Of a DNA stretch of 27,651 nucleotides, positions 6,984 to 14,178 are shown one piece after another (the stretch's first letter is position 1; each line of letters begins with the position of its first letter). The notes under the pieces were generated by a model. The model had not been told where the DNA came from. It did no database searches and saw only the letters and a list, made by a program, of their open reading frames with translations. The stretch is from contig DAISNS010000012.1 of the NCBI GenBank assembly GCA_036830905.1, positions 1 through 27,651 on the forward strand, read 5' to 3'. This DNA comes from Thermocaproicibacter sp002397355 (GTDB lineage: Bacteria > Bacillota > Clostridia > Oscillospirales > Acutalibacteraceae). Position numbers and translations under genes: made by a program.

Positions 6984-8033
6984 TCAGTAAATAAACATCG
7001 CGTCGCCGAAACTGAAAAAGCGGTACCGCTCCTGCACGGCTACCCGGTAAGCGTGCATGATGTGCTCGTAGCCCGCCAGCGCCGACACGAGCATGATCAG
7101 CGTGCTCTCCGGCAGATGGAAGTTTGTGATCAACCCGTCCATCGCCTGAAACGAATAACCGGGATAAATAAAAATATCGGTCCAGCCGGAACTTTCCCTC
7201 ACGCAGCCCTCCTTTGCGGCAACGCTTTCCAGCGTGCGGCAGCTTGTGGTGCCGACGCAGATGACGCGGCCGCCGTTCTTTTTCGTATCGTTGATGATGT
7301 CGGCGGCCTTCTTCGGCATGTAGTAATGCTCGGAGTGCATTTTGTGATCCGTTATTTTTTCCGCGGTGACGGGGCGAAAAGTTCCCAGGCCGACGTGGAG
7401 CGTAACGAAAGCGAGTTTCACCCCTTTCGCCCGCACCTTTTCCAGCAGCTCCGGCGTAAAGTGAAGGCCGGCCGTCGGCGCAGCCGCGGAACCGACTTCA
7501 CGGGAATATACCGTCTGGTAGCGCTCGTTGTCCTTCAGTTCCGCCTTGATGTAGTGCGGCAGGGGCATCTGTCCGATCTTATCGAGAGTCTCGTAAAAGT
7601 TCCCGTCGCAGGAAAACCGCAAAAGCCTGTTCCCGTCGTCCACCACATCGATGACTTCGGCCCTCAGCTCGCCGTTTCCAAAAATAAAGCGCGAACCCGG
7701 TTTTGCCCTGCGTCCGGGGCCGGCAAGCGCTTCCCACACATCTCCTTTCCGGTGATTCAGCAGCAGGAATTCCACCTTCGCCCCCGTGCCTTCCTTCGTC
7801 CCGTAAAGCCTTGCGGGCAGCACGCGGGAATCGTTCAGCACAAGGCAGTCGTTTGGATTCAGGCAGTCCACGATGTCGTAAAAATGTTTGTGCGCGATTT
7901 CCCCGGTTTCTTTATTCAGCGTCAGGAGACGTGAAGAATCCCGCGGTTCGACCGGCGTCTGCGCAATCAGTTCTTTTGGAAGGTCATAGGCAAAGTCGCT
8001 GGTTTTCATATTGCCGAGGTCAAGTCCCATCAT
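6984..8033 (-). CDS. queA: S-adenosylmethionine:tRNA ribosyltransferase-isomerase
   Basis: A 349-residue QueA, which transfers and isomerises the ribosyl part of S-adenosylmethionine onto preQ1-modified tRNA to give epoxyqueuosine. Family motifs include FAYDLPKELIAQTPVEPRDSSRL at the N-terminus (two segments), ARLYGTKEGTGAKVEFLLL, YQTVYSREVGSAAAPTAGLHFT, HVGLGTFRPV, and the C-terminal ITNFHLPESTLIMLVSALAG. The start at 8033 (MMGLDLGNMKTSDF) follows GGGAG at five to eight bases; many homologues begin at the MKTSDF methionine eight codons later. It is the first gene of the queA-tgt pair. Only a weak promoter is visible upstream, and I saw no preQ1 riboswitch-like hairpin. Confidence 0.96.
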   Translation of the reverse strand: MMGLDLGNMKTSDFAYDLPKELIAQTPVEPRDSSRLLTLNKETGEIAHKHFYDIVDCLNPNDCLVLNDSRVLPARLYGTKEGTGAKVEFLLLNHRKGDVWEALAGPGRRAKPGSRFIFGNGELRAEVIDVVDDGNRLLRFSCDGNFYETLDKIGQMPLPHYIKAELKDNERYQTVYSREVGSAAAPTAGLHFTPELLEKVRAKGVKLAFVTLHVGLGTFRPVTAEKITDHKMHSEHYYMPKKAADIINDTKKNGGRVICVGTTSCRTLESVAAKEGCVRESSGWTDIFIYPGYSFQAMDGLITNFHLPESTLIMLVSALAGYEHIMHAYRVAVQERYRFFSFGDAMFIY

Positions 8034-8093
8034 TTTATCTCCCATCATAAATACATAAAAGCGGAAAAGTTCAGCCGATATTGGAATGCCGCG

Positions 8094-8127
8094 GCATATA
8101 AAACGTGCAGCGTCCGCTGCGCTGCAC
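8094..8127 (-). terminator. Rho-independent terminator after the cyclophilin gene
   Basis: CGCTGCAC (8120-8127) and GTGCAGCG (8105-8112) form an 8-base stem with a seven-base loop. On the minus strand it runs into CGTTTTATATG. It lies about 20 bases after the cyclophilin stop codon and separates that gene from queA. Confidence 0.65.
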
Positions 8128-8149
8128 GGTATCGAGGCGGAAGAAAAGA

Positions 8150-8932
8150 TTAAGGTTCGTATGTTCCGATTTCCGCCTTGACGATTTTGACGTCTTTTTC
8201 GGGCTTTCCCTCGGAATCCACCGGGACGGCGGCAATCTTATCCACGGCGTCCATCCCCTCGTAAACCTGGGCAAAAACGGTATGGCCGTTCCCGGAAAGA
8301 TTGTAGTAGCCGTCCAGATAAGGGTTTCCGCCGTTTTTCTCATAGAGCGCGCGGTATTCGTCCGTCACCCTGTCCATATTCAGCCATGTCGTGCCATACT
8401 GCTCCGCAAAGTCGCCCACCGTCATTTTTGACTGTTTATAGTAGGCATACGCCTGGTCGAACTTGTCCCACCCTGAAAAAGCGGACGGACCGGCCTGATT
8501 GATGAAAAACTGGCTGCCATTCGTGTTTTTCCCGGAATTCGCCATGGAAACGGCTCCGCGAAGGTTCAGCAGGTCCGCGTTGAACTCATCTTCAAACGGC
8601 TTTTTCCAGATGCTCTCGCCGCCCGTACCGGTTCCGGTCGGGTCGCCGGTTTGGATCATGAAATCCTTGATCACGCGGTGGAAAGTCAGGCCGTCGTAAT
8701 AGCCTTTCCTCACAAGCCCCTCAAAATTCTCGACGGCCTTCGGGGCGGCTTTGGAAAACAGGCGCATTTTGACCGTTCCCATACTGGTGGTCAATACGGC
8801 CACATCGTCCCCCCTGGCGGGTTTTTCCAGTTGGTAGCCGAGTTTCGCGCTTTGTCCGGAGCAGGCGGCCAAAGACGCCGCAAGCAGGGAACCCGCGCAG
8901 AATGCCATTATCAGGCGTTTTCTGATCCTCAT
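8150..8932 (-). CDS. Cyclophilin-type peptidyl-prolyl isomerase lipoprotein
   Basis: A 260-residue exported proline isomerase. The N-terminus is a lipoprotein signal (basic RIRKR, hydrophobic stretch, lipobox LAAC with Cys24), so the mature protein should be anchored to the outer face of the membrane. The cyclophilin core runs from about residue 45 to the C-terminus: TSMGTVKMRLF, YYDGLTFHRVIKDFMIQTGD with the catalytic Arg, GGESIWKKPFEDEF, GAVSMANSGKNTNGSQFFI, and HTVFAQVYEGMDAVDKI. A ~55-residue insertion (about residues 150-205, FDQAYAYYKQSK to NLSGNG) splits the usual core and is seen in several clostridial lipoprotein cyclophilins. It stands alone between its own promoter and terminator. 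The role is likely folding of secreted proteins; this is inferred from the family. Confidence 0.93.
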   Translation of the reverse strand: MRIRKRLIMAFCAGSLLAASLAACSGQSAKLGYQLEKPARGDDVAVLTTSMGTVKMRLFSKAAPKAVENFEGLVRKGYYDGLTFHRVIKDFMIQTGDPTGTGTGGESIWKKPFEDEFNADLLNLRGAVSMANSGKNTNGSQFFINQAGPSAFSGWDKFDQAYAYYKQSKMTVGDFAEQYGTTWLNMDRVTDEYRALYEKNGGNPYLDGYYNLSGNGHTVFAQVYEGMDAVDKIAAVPVDSEGKPEKDVKIVKAEIGTYEP

Positions 8933-8969
8933 AGAGCGATTCGCAACCTTTCAAGGCGTTTTCTGATTC

Positions 8970-8998
8970 ATTTTATAATAGGAGAGCTTTGGAATCAA
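8970..8998 (-). promoter_or_regulatory. Sigma-A promoter of the cyclophilin gene
   Basis: On the minus strand TTGATT (8998-8993) is followed 17 bases later by TAAAAT (8975-8970), or 15 bases later by TATAAA. Either reading places the start of transcription about 30 bases before the ATG at 8932. Confidence 0.55.
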
Positions 8999-9091
8999 GC
9001 GAAAAAACAATTCCGACGCAATTTATCCGCCAAAAGAATGAGCGGTTTTTTCCCCGCATATAGATAAACGAAGATAAAAGGAGGGAATTGA

Positions 9092-10027
9092 ATGTTTGAG
9101 TATGATCCGGAGGGATGGAGAATCGGTACGCCGGAAAACCGTTCGGCGACACAAAACTATACGGCGCTGAACGACGCCTGCCGCGACGGCAGGATCCTGG
9201 AAGGCCGTGCCGTTGTCTGCGATGCTTCCCATAATCTCCTGGTGGATCTCGGATGTATGCAGGGCATGATTCCGCGTGAAGAAGGGGCCGTCGGCATCCG
9301 GGAGGGTACCGTGCGCGACATAGCGATCATTTCCCGGGTGAACCACCCGGTGTGTTTTCTGGTGACCGGCTTTGAAAAAAGACCGGACGGCTCCACAACC
9401 GCGATTCTTTCACGCCGGGCGGCACAGGAAAAATGCATCTCGGAATTTATCTCCACCCTGATTCCCGGCGACGTGATCAACGCAAGGATTACGCATCTGG
9501 AAAATTTCGGGGCCTTTGCGGACATCGGCTGCGGCGTCGTCGCCCTGCTGCCCATCGACTCCATTTCCGTTTCCCGGATCGACCACCCGAGGGAACGCTT
9601 TTCCGCTGGTATGGACATCCGTGCGGTCGTGAAGTCCGTGGAAAACGGACGCATTACATTGAGCCACAAAGAGCTGCTCGGAACCTGGGAGGAAAACGCT
9701 TCGCAGTTCACGGCCGGCGAAACCGTAGCGGGGATTATCCGCTCCGTGGAGTCCTACGGGGTATTTGTGGAACTGACGCCGAACCTAGCCGGTCTGGCAG
9801 AGCTCAAAGAGGGCGTGTTACCCGGCCAGCAGGCAAGCGTGTACGTAAAAAGCATCCTCCCTTCACGGATGAAGATCAAGCTTGTAATCATCGACACCTT
9901 CGATTATAATTACCGCCCAGCGCCACCCAAATATTTTTTCACGGGAAAGCACATGGACCGTTTTGTGTACTCTCCCGCCGGAAGTGAAAAGGAAATCATC
10001 TCGGTTTTTTCCCCCGCTCCGCCATAA
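9092..10027 (+). CDS. S1 RNA-binding domain protein
   Basis: A 311-residue protein with S1 (OB-fold) RNA-binding repeats. The clearest are residues ~127-200 (GDVINARITHLENFGAFADIG to GRITLSHKELLGTW) and ~208-275 (GETVAGIIRSVESYGVFVELT). A more divergent repeat lies at ~30-115 (GRILEGRAVVCDASHNLLVDL). It resembles the short S1-like proteins of Clostridia, often annotated as ribosomal protein S1, but it has fewer repeats than classical RpsA (four to six). RNA binding is likely; a role in translation initiation is inference. AGGAGG lies eight bases before the ATG. A convergent terminator separates it from mcsB. Confidence 0.85.
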   Translation: MFEYDPEGWRIGTPENRSATQNYTALNDACRDGRILEGRAVVCDASHNLLVDLGCMQGMIPREEGAVGIREGTVRDIAIISRVNHPVCFLVTGFEKRPDGSTTAILSRRAAQEKCISEFISTLIPGDVINARITHLENFGAFADIGCGVVALLPIDSISVSRIDHPRERFSAGMDIRAVVKSVENGRITLSHKELLGTWEENASQFTAGETVAGIIRSVESYGVFVELTPNLAGLAELKEGVLPGQQASVYVKSILPSRMKIKLVIIDTFDYNYRPAPPKYFFTGKHMDRFVYSPAGSEKEIISVFSPAPP

Positions 10028-10060
10028 CGGACGAAAGACCGTCCCGTTCGGAGCCGGAAA

Positions 10061-10092
10061 ACAGGCGGGCATTTCAGCCCGCCTCTGTTTTT
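10061..10092. terminator. Terminator between the convergent S1 gene and mcsB
   Basis: AGGCGGGC (10063-10070), loop ATTTCA, and GCCCGCCT (10077-10084) make an 8-base GC-rich stem followed on the plus strand by CTGTTTTTT. On the minus strand the same stem is followed by TGTTTTCC directly after the mcsB stop codon, so it can serve both genes. Confidence 0.85.
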
Positions 10093-11132
10093 TATGGATC
10101 TTTGGCCGGGGAGGCAAGCGTCTTGCGGACAAGTTCCGCCCGCGCGGCGCATTCTTCCTCCGGCGACTGCGCCCCCCCGCCGAAGGCGAGCGCAAGGTTC
10201 GCGGGCTGCGCGCGCATCGCAAGCAGGTCAATCGTTTCAACGCCGATCTCATGGACAAGCCCCGTAGCGATGCCGAAACGGACGATGGACGCAAAATTGA
10301 GGAATTCATCGTAGCTTAAAAGCCGCGCGCTGCGGAAGATTCCCAGCGAGCGCCCAACGGTATCCTGAATGGAGATGCTGCGGGCCAGTTTGTTTCGTTC
10401 CGCGCGCTCCTGCGCGATGATCTGCCCAGCGATGCCGCAGAGGTTCGTTATGGCTTCCTGCTCCGAGATGCCGAGCGTCATCTGGTTGGAAAGCCGACAG
10501 ACGGCTCCCCGCGGCCGGGCCCCGAAGCCCAGCGTGCTGCGCAGGGAGATCCCGAGCGGCCGCAGATTGGAGGCGATTCTGGCGACCGCGCCCGTTTCCG
10601 TCAGCGCCGGCAGGTGCAGATTGAAAGAGACAGTCATTCCTGTGCCCAGAAGGGCCGGGTTTCGCGTCAAAAAACCAAGCTGGTCGTCAAACGCAAAGGA
10701 AAAAGATTCGTCAAGGATCGTGTCAAGCTTGTCCGCTCTCCGGTAAGCCTCTTTCAGCGCAAGCCCCGCCTGGCGAACCTGGATCAGGAAATGGTCTTCG
10801 CCGTTGATCATCACGCTGCAGGATTCGTCCTCGGTGGCGAGGAGCGCGCGCCCGTCGGGCTGTTCGACAAAATCCGGCGGGATGACGCCCCGTTCGGCGA
10901 GCGCGAGCAACTGTCCTGACTTCATCCCTGAAAGTTCCGTAAAACTGAAGTATCTGGGGATGGAACTTTTTTCGCTGAAAACGGTTTTCTGCACCTGATC
11001 CAGCACGGCCTTCTTGCCCCTGAAATTCAGCTTCGGCGGAAATGGCACTCCACGCAGGTTGCGGGAAAAACACACGCGGGAGGAAATCACCGTGCCGCGT
11101 TCCGGCCCGGCAATTTCATACCAACATCTCAT
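10092..11132 (-). CDS. mcsB: McsB-like ATP:guanido phosphotransferase with degenerate active site
   Basis: A 346-residue homologue of the protein arginine kinase McsB, which marks proteins with phospho-arginine for ClpCP degradation. Family features are visible: SSRVCFSRNL near residue 17, INGEDHFLIQ (Glu112), FLTRNPALLGTG, HLPAL, RLSNQMTLGISEQE, and the C-terminal domain. Against the remembered Bacillus McsB pattern, however, the catalytic Cys of SCPTNVGTG is Asn158, the Arg of GTGLRAS is Thr167, and the EGSEA loop with its catalytic Glu reads FGARPRG (Arg206). Arginine kinase activity is therefore doubtful; it may be a pseudokinase or adaptor. The start at 11132 follows AGGAAGG and overlaps the mcsA stop as ATGA. 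Neither clpC nor ctsR adjoins, unlike the usual ctsR-mcsA-mcsB-clpC operon. Confidence 0.85.
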   Translation of the reverse strand: MRCWYEIAGPERGTVISSRVCFSRNLRGVPFPPKLNFRGKKAVLDQVQKTVFSEKSSIPRYFSFTELSGMKSGQLLALAERGVIPPDFVEQPDGRALLATEDESCSVMINGEDHFLIQVRQAGLALKEAYRRADKLDTILDESFSFAFDDQLGFLTRNPALLGTGMTVSFNLHLPALTETGAVARIASNLRPLGISLRSTLGFGARPRGAVCRLSNQMTLGISEQEAITNLCGIAGQIIAQERAERNKLARSISIQDTVGRSLGIFRSARLLSYDEFLNFASIVRFGIATGLVHEIGVETIDLLAMRAQPANLALAFGGGAQSPEEECAARAELVRKTLASPAKDP

Positions 11133-11551
11133 TGTTTTCCTTCCTTTCCCGCAGTACCGCGCAAGGCGAGCTCCTCGTCCGGCTGTACCTGCGGCAAGGA
11201 GCCTCCGGGCCGTTTCCCACGGTGCGTATCGCTGCCGTGGATCTGACGGATGACCGGAAGCAAACGGTCGTAAAACGTCCGGTAGCATTCTGCGCAGCCG
11301 ACGCGCCCGCTCCGGACAATATCGCTGAAAGAAGAACCGCAGCATTGGCAGCGAGACTCATCCCCGCTTTCGTCAGAAGCGAAAAATTCGCCGACGAGAT
11401 CGTTCAAACGGTAGCCGAGACCCGTGAAAAAATTTCCGCATCCAAGTTGAAGCGCACACTCCGAGCAAAGGGCGTATTCCACCAGACGCCCTCCTGAAAT
11501 GATCTTAACGTATGTCGTGGCAGGATTTTTTCCACAGCGCTGGCAAAGCAT
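11129..11551 (-). CDS. mcsA: McsA-like zinc-finger protein, UVR domain apparently missing
   Basis: A 140-residue homologue of McsA, the zinc-binding partner and activator of McsB. Four CxxC pairs are visible: Cys3/6, 29/32, 68/71 and 86/89, in the typical contexts MLCQRCGKNPAT, YALCSECA, and GRVGCAECYRTFYDRLLPVIRQIHG. The residues after HRGKRPGG, where McsA normally continues into a coiled UVR motif of ~35-40 residues, are a short Pro/Gly-rich tail (SLPQVQPDEELALRG and so on), so the UVR part is absent or degenerate. Family members are usually 170-190 residues. GAAAGGAG precedes the ATG. It overlaps mcsB by four bases and is preceded by a TATAAT-type promoter; no CtsR-like heptad repeat was seen there. 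Confidence 0.85.
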   Translation of the reverse strand: MLCQRCGKNPATTYVKIISGGRLVEYALCSECALQLGCGNFFTGLGYRLNDLVGEFFASDESGDESRCQCCGSSFSDIVRSGRVGCAECYRTFYDRLLPVIRQIHGSDTHRGKRPGGSLPQVQPDEELALRGTAGKEGKQ

Positions 11552-11660
11552 TTTCGTTTCTCCTTTCTATTTGCGCTCGTGCGGAAACGCTCTTCTGGAC
11601 ATCACAAAATGCAAGTGTGATTCTAATGCGTCTTGAGTCCAAAATTCAAGCATTAAACAT

Positions 11661-11690
11661 ATTATATCACATTCCGCCATGCGCTGTGAA
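11661..11690 (-). promoter_or_regulatory. Candidate promoter of mcsA-mcsB
   Basis: On the minus strand TTCACA (11690-11685), an 18-base spacer, and TATAAT (11666-11661) with an extended TGA before it. The untranslated leader would be about 105 bases. The usual CtsR operator (tandem GGTCAAA-like heptads) is not visible. Confidence 0.5.
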
Positions 11691-11784
11691 ACGGAAAAAA
11701 GTAACTCATTTCTATTCAGAAAGCTGTCACACGAATTGTTTTGCCGCAATACTATGTACTGTAACCGAAAGGAGGAAATCGATT

Positions 11785-11946
11785 ATGTGCAATAGCTTTG
11801 GTGGATTCGGCGGCGGCAATAGTTGTACCTGGGTTATTCTCCTCATCATCATTCTGCTTTGCTGCTGTGGCGGCAACAACGACGGATGTGGCTGCGGGAA
11901 CAACAGCTGTGGCTGCGGAAACAACAACTGTGGCTGTGGCTGCTAA
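11785..11946 (+). CDS. Small Gly/Asn/Cys-rich membrane mini-protein
   Basis: A 53-residue protein. The N-terminus is MCNSFGGFGGGNSCT, followed by one hydrophobic segment (WVILLIIILL, about 16-25), a CCC triplet, and a C-terminal tail of repeated CGCGNN units. Twelve of the 53 residues are cysteine. AGGAGG sits nine bases before the ATG and a good terminator follows, so it is a stand-alone gene. The layout (Gly-rich head, one hydrophobic helix) recalls the small YjcZ-like sporulation proteins of Bacilli and the high-cysteine mini-proteins found in Clostridia, but I cannot assign a function. The tail could bind metal or form disulphide crosslinks in a spore layer; that is inference. No clear sporulation promoter was found upstream. 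Confidence 0.8.
   Translation: MCNSFGGFGGGNSCTWVILLIIILLCCCGGNNDGCGCGNNSCGCGNNNCGCGC
11887..11943 (+). repeat. Tandem 21-base repeat in the mini-protein gene
   Basis: Two full 21-base units (11887-11907 and 11908-11928) encode CGCGNNS and CGCGNNN, followed by a partial unit (11929-11943) encoding CGCGC. The units differ at only a few bases, suggesting recent expansion and possible length variation between strains. Confidence 0.8.
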
Positions 11947-11960
11947 AATGCAAAAAAGGG

Positions 11961-11982
11961 GGCTGCGGCTGTAGCCGCAGCC
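11961..11982 (+). other. GC-rich hairpin after the mini-protein gene
   Basis: GGCTGCGG (11961-11968) and CCGCAGCC (11975-11982) form an 8-base stem with a six-base loop, 15 bases after the stop codon. It lacks a T-run. The left arm repeats the GGCTGCGG of the coding repeats just upstream, so it may derive from them. It may protect the mRNA 3' end. Confidence 0.55.
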
Positions 11983-12002
11983 TCGCTTCCTACAATTTTG
12001 GG

Positions 12003-12032
12003 CCGGCTTATTTCAAGCCGGTCTGTTTTTTT
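12003..12032 (+). terminator. Rho-independent terminator of the mini-protein gene
   Basis: CCGGCTT (12003-12009), loop ATTTC, and AAGCCGG (12015-12021) are followed by TCTGTTTTTTT on the plus strand. It lies about 55 bases after the stop codon and overlaps the 3' end of the convergent TSCPD gene. Confidence 0.85.
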
Positions 12033-12268
12033 GCCTGAAGAAGCGCTTTGGCCAGCTGGTCCGGGCAAGATGTGGATTTCGCACCGCAGCGGATTCCCCG
12101 GCAGCGACGGATCACCTCGTCCGCATTCATTCCCCTGACGAGCGAGCCGATCCCCTGCAGGTTTCCGTTGCAGCCTCCGATAAAATTGACAGAGCGGATC
12201 GTATCGCCCTCCAGGTCAATGATGATCTCCTGAGAGCAAGTGCCCTTCGTGCGATAGTGGTATTCCAA
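12008..12268 (-). CDS. TSCPD domain protein (TIGR03905 type)
   Basis: An 86-residue protein consisting of one TSCPD domain, named after the motif CGAKSTSCPDQLAKAL near its end. Other conserved parts are YHYRTKGTCSQEI, the GGCNGNLQGI stretch, and RGMNADEVIRRCRGIRCG. The same domain occurs at the C-terminus of B12-dependent ribonucleotide reductases, where it is thought to bind metal or nucleic acid; the stand-alone form has no known role. The cysteines (11, 33, 56, 61, 68) could bind zinc. The start is TTG at 12268, decided by GGAGG seven bases upstream; without it the frame runs far into the ABC genes in a wrong frame. It follows the ABC permease gene by 47 bases and is probably cotranscribed. 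Confidence 0.9.
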   Translation of the reverse strand: MEYHYRTKGTCSQEIIIDLEGDTIRSVNFIGGCNGNLQGIGSLVRGMNADEVIRRCRGIRCGAKSTSCPDQLAKALLQAKKQTGLK

Positions 12269-12315
12269 GTGAATTCCTCCATCCTCTATTTTGCCGAGCG
12301 GAATATCCGCAGGGA

Positions 12316-13113
12316 TCAGCTCAGCAGCTTTTCCGTCTGGAACGAGCGTGCCGCCAGGATCCAGATCAACACGTCCAGTACAGCCACCGCGGCGGAAAGG
12401 ATCAGAAAGTGGATCGCATTCAGCAGGAACAAACCGGCGAACTCCCCCAGAAACAAAAACAGCAGCGGAAGGATAATATAACCCGAGGTCTGCACGGATT
12501 CCACATAGCTCTTGCTTTTTGCGGAAGCGCATACCATAAACACCACGCCGAAAACCGTGATGACCGGAGCAAAAAACAAAATCAGGACAAGCCAGCTCCA
12601 GTTCAGAAAAAACGGCATTTGCAACAGAATATCCCCCACGGTGACAACGATGGCGAATGCCACGAAGGATATGGCCGTGATGATCCCGGAAAGGAAAATG
12701 CAGCCGAGCACCTTCGCCTTGAAGATCTGCTTCAGGCTCATCGGCGTCAGCAAAAGCGCCTCCAGCGTTCCGCGCTCTTTTTCTCCCACAAAGCTGCTTG
12801 CGGCCGCAACGCTTGAGACCATCAGGGGAATCATGAGAAAGAACATCGGGAACATCATGTTGGTCATAATGTAGAACGACGCCTGCTGGATGCTGAAGCT
12901 CTTCGCTTCCGGCGGCAGTATTTTCATGATGTTCTCCATGCCATTGACTTGGCTTTCCGGCACATTGCACGTAACGGCAAGGAAAACGATCGGCACTGCG
13001 ACCACAAGGATCAGCGGGACGATAAGCAGCGTGCTGCGGGCCATTTTGGAATCCCAGATTTCGTGAAAATCTTTTCGGATCACAGCCTTCTCCTGTGTGT
13101 TGACGAGTTTCAT
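12316..13113 (-). CDS. ABC-2 type permease, NatB-like
   Basis: A 265-residue membrane subunit of an ABC-2 exporter. After a basic N-terminus (VIRKDFHEIWDSK) it has a first helix (LLIVPLILVVAVPIVFLAV), an extracytoplasmic stretch of about 60 residues, and five more helices. The segment FVGEKERGTLEALLLTPMSLKQIF is the cytoplasmic coupling motif typical of NatB/CcmB-type permeases. It overlaps the ATPase gene by four bases (ATGA), so both belong to one exporter. The substrate is unknown; NatAB exports sodium in Bacillus, but the motif occurs in many exporters of unknown cargo. GAGGAGG precedes the ATG. Confidence 0.88.
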   Translation of the reverse strand: MKLVNTQEKAVIRKDFHEIWDSKMARSTLLIVPLILVVAVPIVFLAVTCNVPESQVNGMENIMKILPPEAKSFSIQQASFYIMTNMMFPMFFLMIPLMVSSVAAASSFVGEKERGTLEALLLTPMSLKQIFKAKVLGCIFLSGIITAISFVAFAIVVTVGDILLQMPFFLNWSWLVLILFFAPVITVFGVVFMVCASAKSKSYVESVQTSGYIILPLLFLFLGEFAGLFLLNAIHFLILSAAVAVLDVLIWILAARSFQTEKLLS

Positions 13114-14033
13114 GACAGCGCCTCCTCCCCATGAATCTGGACATAGCGGAAATAAATGTCCTCCAGCGTCGGCCGGACAATGCGGGCCTCATAAATTTCA
13201 TGCCCATCCCCCACCAGCTTCTTCAGCAGGGGAGGCATGTCTTCTTCCTGCGTCAAATCCGTCTGCCACCAACCGCCGTCGGTGCGTGCAAAGCCTTCCA
13301 GCTCGTCGCCGTCCTTCACGCGGATCGCGGCCTTCGGGTAAATCTGCGCGCTTTTGCTCATTGATTCCAGTGTGCCGCAGGCAAGCAGCTCTCCCTTTTC
13401 AATGATTCCATACCTTTCGCAGATATCCTGCGCGTAGCGGAGCTGGTGTGTGCATAGAAAGACCGTAACGCCTTGTCCGCTGGCCATGGAAGAAATCAGC
13501 CGATTGACCGCTTGGGCGTTTTCCGGATCAAGCCCGCTCGTCGGCTCGTCGAGGAAAAGCACCTTCGGCCGGTTGACGAGCGCCCGCGCAAGCGAGAGCC
13601 TCTGCGTCATACCCGTGGAATAAGCGCGCAGCTTCTTGTCGCGCGCATTCCACAGATCCATGGCTTTCAACAGCTCTTCCGCGCGCGTTTTCGCCTCTTT
13701 TTCGTCCATATCCGCCGTCTGGGCAAAAAAGGCCAGATTTTCCATGCCGGTCATCTGGCCGTACATGCGCGCGCTGTCCGTCATGACGCCGCAGATGCGG
13801 TGGACGTCCGTCTGCCGCAGAGACGGGGAAAGCCCCATCACCGCGCACTGCCCTTTCGTCGGCTTCAACAGTCCGGTAAGCAGCTTTACCGTGGTTGTCT
13901 TTCCCGCTCCGTTCGGCCCGAGGAAGCCGAACACCTCACCCTGCGAAACGTCAATGGAAAGGTTTTTCAGCGCGTCGACACCTTTGTCGTAGGCTTTGGA
14001 AAGCTGATCCGTATGGATCGCCAGTTCGGTCAT
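13110..14033 (-). CDS. ABC transporter ATP-binding protein, NatA-like
   Basis: A 307-residue ATPase subunit pairing with the overlapping permease. Walker A is GPNGAGKTT (residues 39-47), the signature is YSTGMTQRLSLARAL, Walker B is VLFLDEPTSGLDP, and the switch His is in CTHQL. A C-terminal extension of about 85 residues (KGELLACGTLESMS to YVQIHGEEALS) is typical of NatA-type exporters. It is the first gene of its operon; a TATGAT box with an extended TGA lies about 30 bases upstream. The leader also contains TGATACCAG, which equals one half of the palindrome at the GntR gene's promoter. Confidence 0.92.
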   Translation of the reverse strand: MTELAIHTDQLSKAYDKGVDALKNLSIDVSQGEVFGFLGPNGAGKTTTVKLLTGLLKPTKGQCAVMGLSPSLRQTDVHRICGVMTDSARMYGQMTGMENLAFFAQTADMDEKEAKTRAEELLKAMDLWNARDKKLRAYSTGMTQRLSLARALVNRPKVLFLDEPTSGLDPENAQAVNRLISSMASGQGVTVFLCTHQLRYAQDICERYGIIEKGELLACGTLESMSKSAQIYPKAAIRVKDGDELEGFARTDGGWWQTDLTQEEDMPPLLKKLVGDGHEIYEARIVRPTLEDIYFRYVQIHGEEALS

Positions 14034-14131
14034 CTGGTATCACCTCGAGCTTTATCATATCACATTTTCCCGCCGGATGCCACTTCTCGGGGTATGGAAT
14101 TTTCCCGCGTCGGCGGTCCCCGTCTTTCGGC

Positions 14132-14161
14132 AAAAAGCAAAGGCCCCCGTCTCCGGGGGCC
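14132..14161 (-). terminator. Terminator after the second ABC permease
   Basis: GGCCCCCG (14142-14149), loop TCTC, and CGGGGGCC (14154-14161) form a very stable 8-base stem. On the minus strand it runs into TTTGCTTTTTG. It ends the upstream operon 18 bases after the permease stop codon. Confidence 0.85.
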
Positions 14162-14178
14162 GCAGATTCTATTCCGGG

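Noticed and set aside
5783..6994. 403-codon plus-strand open frame opposite tgt
   Set aside because: Antisense to an unmistakable Tgt; its existence follows from GC-rich codon usage.
7984..8149. preQ1 riboswitch before queA
   Set aside because: I looked for a short G-C stem with an A-rich tail pairing into the loop and found none; the only strong hairpin is the terminator of the preceding gene.
11133..11345. 71-codon N-terminal extension of mcsB
   Set aside because: It runs inside mcsA in another frame, lacks McsB homology, and the ATG at 11132 has a ribosome-binding site and ATGA coupling.
11887..11943. Repeats as a CRISPR-like array
   Set aside because: The 21-base units are contiguous, in frame and without spacers; they encode the mini-protein tail.
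12269..13207. Upstream extension of the TSCPD frame through the ABC permease
   Set aside because: The extension is out of frame with the real permease. The TTG at 12268 with GGAGG explains the true start.
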